64,000 nucleotides of DNA. It comes from an uncultured Dermabacter sp. GTDB lineage: Bacteria; Actinomycetota; Actinomycetes; Actinomycetales; Dermabacteraceae. The stretch covers positions 1 through 64,000 of the forward strand of contig CAMXWV010000002.1 in assembly GCA_947252755.1 (NCBI GenBank), given 5' to 3'. The position numbers were made by a program, and so were the translations under genes. This document shows, piece by piece, positions 62,260 to 64,000 of this stretch (position 1 is the stretch's first letter; each line of letters begins with the position of its first letter). The notes below the pieces were generated by a model that worked only from the letters and a program-made list of their open reading frames with translations, did not search any database and had not been told where the DNA came from.

Positions 62260-63099
62260 TCAGTAGGCGTCGCGTGGCCGCCGTGCACTGCGGGTCACGA
62301 GCCCCACCACAATCCCCAAGATCATCAGGGCAACGCCCAGGCCCAGTCCCCCGTAGAACGCGGGCATGATGTCCACCGCGGCCTTTTCCTCGAATGCGGT
62401 CACGATCGGGCCCAGGAACGGTCGGTTGGTGATTGACGCGGGCTGCAGGATCGGCAGGTTCATCACCACTGCCCACAGGCCCGCACTAGCGAGCGCAGCC
62501 ATCAGACCGTAGAGAAACAGGCTGGTGCCCCGGGCCGGGTTGATCACGATCATCAGCACAAACCCGGCGATTGCGGCCACGAGCAGCCACTGTCGGTTCT
62601 CCGTGAGTGCCTGCACCTTGGTCATGAAGGAGGCGTCGAAAGTGGCAACTGTGGGCTGGATCGTGGGCGGGGTGGGGATGTCCAGGCCGGCGAAATCCTC
62701 CAGGGGCTTCACGATGCCGTCCAGCACCGGAGCGAAGTTCGGGCGGATGCGTGCGGTGGTGCCGGCCACCATGTCCGTGTGCATGTCCTGCATGGTCTGG
62801 TTCCACACCTGCTGATACTCGGGAGTGTCAGCAGCGCGGCTCACACCGTCGGTGACGAGCGTGCTCACTTCCTGCTCCATGAACGAGGGCAGGTTCAGTG
62901 CGCCGCTGATCTCGGCAACAGCGGATTCCGAAAGGTCCTCATGGATCGCAGGATCCTGTGAGAGCGGCTGAACCACCTGGTTGAAGCCGGCGCTGGTCAC
63001 CAGGTTCTCGTGCAGCCACACCGCGGGCAGGTAGGCAAGGCCAGCCACAAGGGACACAACTCCGAGCAGGGTGCCGATCACGGCGCGCACAGTTCTCAT
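62260..63099 (-). CDS. Actinobacterial membrane protein of unknown function
   Basis: 279 residues. N-terminal signal or anchor helix (about 5-27), an extracytoplasmic domain of about 160 residues (FNQVVQPLSQDPAIHEDLSESAVAEI and similar), then three transmembrane helices near 190-260. Similar proteins are found in other actinobacteria; the family was not named with confidence. TACTGT lies 7 bases before the ATG, so it is probably leaderless. Confidence 0.7.
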   Translation of the reverse strand: MRTVRAVIGTLLGVVSLVAGLAYLPAVWLHENLVTSAGFNQVVQPLSQDPAIHEDLSESAVAEISGALNLPSFMEQEVSTLVTDGVSRAADTPEYQQVWNQTMQDMHTDMVAGTTARIRPNFAPVLDGIVKPLEDFAGLDIPTPPTIQPTVATFDASFMTKVQALTENRQWLLVAAIAGFVLMIVINPARGTSLFLYGLMAALASAGLWAVVMNLPILQPASITNRPFLGPIVTAFEEKAAVDIMPAFYGGLGLGVALMILGIVVGLVTRSARRPRDAY

Positions 63100-63106
63100 A
63101 CCGCCA

Positions 63107-63112
63107 ACAGTA
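63107..63112 (-). promoter_or_regulatory. Leaderless -10 box of the 279-residue membrane protein
   Basis: TACTGT on the minus strand, 7 bases before ATG 63099. Confidence 0.5.
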
Positions 63113-63160
63113 CCGGGCCGGCGCCGGTACCCGGCCGAGGCTGCCCACCTTAGTCGGGGT

Positions 63161-63245
63161 CGCGGGCTATTCAGCGACGCGGGCTACTCAGCTACGCGGG
63201 CTATTCAGCGGCGCGGGCTGTTCAGCGACGCGGACTAATCGGAAA
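63161..63245. repeat. Tandem array of five 17-bp units
   Basis: Units start at 63161, 63178, 63195, 63212 and 63229. The first four share cgcgggctattcagcga with one or two changes each; the fifth is diverged. It lies between two minus-strand genes. Confidence 0.95.
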
Positions 63246-63247
63246 CG

Positions 63248-63282
63248 CGAAGAACCCGCCGGGCTGAGCGGCGGGTTCTTCG
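63248..63282 (-). terminator. Terminator of the NlpC/P60 gene
   Basis: CGAAGAACCCGCC (63248-63260) pairs exactly with 63270-63282 around a 9-base loop. It lies about 50 bases past the stop codon on the minus strand. Confidence 0.8.
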
Positions 63283-63334
63283 AAAGAGTAAGGATCAGCT
63301 GCTGCGAATCAGCTGCCCTGATAGGTGGGCTGGA

Positions 63335-64000
63335 TCAGCCGACCACGCGGTAGTAGCTCCAGTTGGCGCTCCACATGTTGCGCTCCTGGGTGCTGCCAGC
63401 GCTGGTGCCGGCGTCGATGGTGCGGCCGTTGCCAGCGTAGATGCCGATGTGGCCCGGGTAGTACACGAGATCGCCGGGGCGAGCCTCGGAAGCGGAGATG
63501 CGCTTCACCTTGGGGCTGTTGACGATAGCGGACGCGGAGTGCGGCAGGGACACGCCGTGCTGAGCGAACACCCAGCTGACGAAGCCGGAGCAGTCCCAAC
63601 CGGCCGGGGTGGAGCCGCCGTACACGTAACGGGTGCCGATGCCGGAGCGGGCGGTGCCCATGACGTTGCCGCTGCGCTGAGCCGGAGCAGAGGAGTTCTG
63701 CTGCTTCTGGGAGCTCTTGGAGGATGCGTTCTGGGTGTTCGAGGAGTTCTGGCGCTGCGAGTTCTGGTCGCGCTGGCTGGCGCCACGCTCGGTGGAGCGG
63801 GTGTTCTGGGTGCGCTCAGCGGTCTGTGCGTTGTCAGCGTTCTGGGTGCGCTCGGACTGGCGGGCCTGGCCACGCTCGGACTGGCGCTCTTCGGTCTGGG
63901 CGGGCTGCGGAGCAACCGGTGCCTGCGGGGTCAGCGCGATGCTCTCCGGGTCAGTGACCGCACCGAACACGCCGTCAGCGCTGCTGTCAGCCTTGACTGC
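63335..64000 (-). CDS. NlpC/P60 peptidoglycan hydrolase, 5' end cut off
   Basis: At least 221 residues; the frame is open to the window edge, so the N-terminus is missing. A linker of about 90 residues is rich in Gln, Ser, Asn, Arg and Thr. The C-terminal NlpC/P60 domain has the catalytic cysteine in GWDCSGFVSWVF and the histidine in YPGHIGIYAGNG. It would cut peptidoglycan stem peptides in the cell wall. The GTG at 63970 is probably not the real start. Confidence 0.9.
   Translation of the reverse strand, partial: AVKADSSADGVFGAVTDPESIALTPQAPVAPQPAQTEERQSERGQARQSERTQNADNAQTAERTQNTRSTERGASQRDQNSQRQNSSNTQNASSKSSQKQQNSSAPAQRSGNVMGTARSGIGTRYVYGGSTPAGWDCSGFVSWVFAQHGVSLPHSASAIVNSPKVKRISASEARPGDLVYYPGHIGIYAGNGRTIDAGTSAGSTQERNMWSANWSYYRVVG

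Overview
This is a high-GC bacterial chromosome segment. The gene content points to Actinobacteria, most likely order Micrococcales: a 32-residue bS22 (AURKAIP1/COX24-type) ribosomal protein, DUF3017, DUF4229, a PerM/DUF6350-type membrane protein next to purN-purH, a PPK2, menaquinone genes and many leaderless start codons. Genus cannot be fixed from the sequence. The window is mostly ordinary core chromosome, with two accessory insertions (about 26.8-28.0 kb and 60.2-62.3 kb).

Layout. 0-10 kb: 5' part of tRNA-Trp, an aspartate-type aminotransferase overlapping an adenosine deaminase, galactokinase plus a ThrE-type exporter, beta-carbonic anhydrase, DUF3017, PPK2 and purN-purH. 10-23.6 kb: PerM-like protein, then the menaquinone genes menF, menD-menC and menB-menE-menA, interleaved with an HtrA-type protease and an alkyltransferase-like (ATL) protein; small membrane proteins follow. 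23.6-30 kb: a fructosamine-kinase-like protein, a CMD-family protein, a metal P-type ATPase, an Abi-type defence gene and a DEAD-box helicase. 29.5-34.3 kb: a cytochrome c maturation operon (histidine phosphatase, TlpA-like thioredoxin, CcdA, ResB, CcsB). 34-44.4 kb: MarR/YceI, a glutaredoxin-like protein, bS22, a pair of dynamin-like GTPases, AcuC, TrkH/TrkA and proC. 44.4-49 kb: a 1469-residue helicase/nuclease-like protein with degenerate ATPase motifs, coupled to a 60-residue ORF. 49-60 kb: DeoR regulator, CopC, MobA, NarK and narGHJI. 60-64 kb: tRNA-Arg(CCT) carrying a small island (glycosyltransferase plus HicB-type operon), a membrane protein and a partial NlpC/P60 hydrolase.

How it fits together. 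The men genes make menaquinone, the quinol that would feed the NarGHI nitrate reductase. NarK would import nitrate, MobA could help make the bis-MGD cofactor, and the Ccs genes mature c-type cytochromes, so much of the window is respiratory. However, narG carries an in-frame TAA at codon 333 while narH, narJ and narI are intact, so nitrate respiration is probably lost unless this is a base-call error.

The points I rate highest are: the narG nonsense codon; the tRNA-Arg island bounded by a degenerate copy of the tRNA 3' end; the large helicase/Vsr-like protein that lacks the Walker A lysine and Walker B acid pair; a DtxR/IdeR-like box in front of the P-type ATPase; short-period intergenic tandem arrays (17, 21 and 40 bp) with a perfect 20-bp palindrome; and a recurring leaderless-promoter arrangement.
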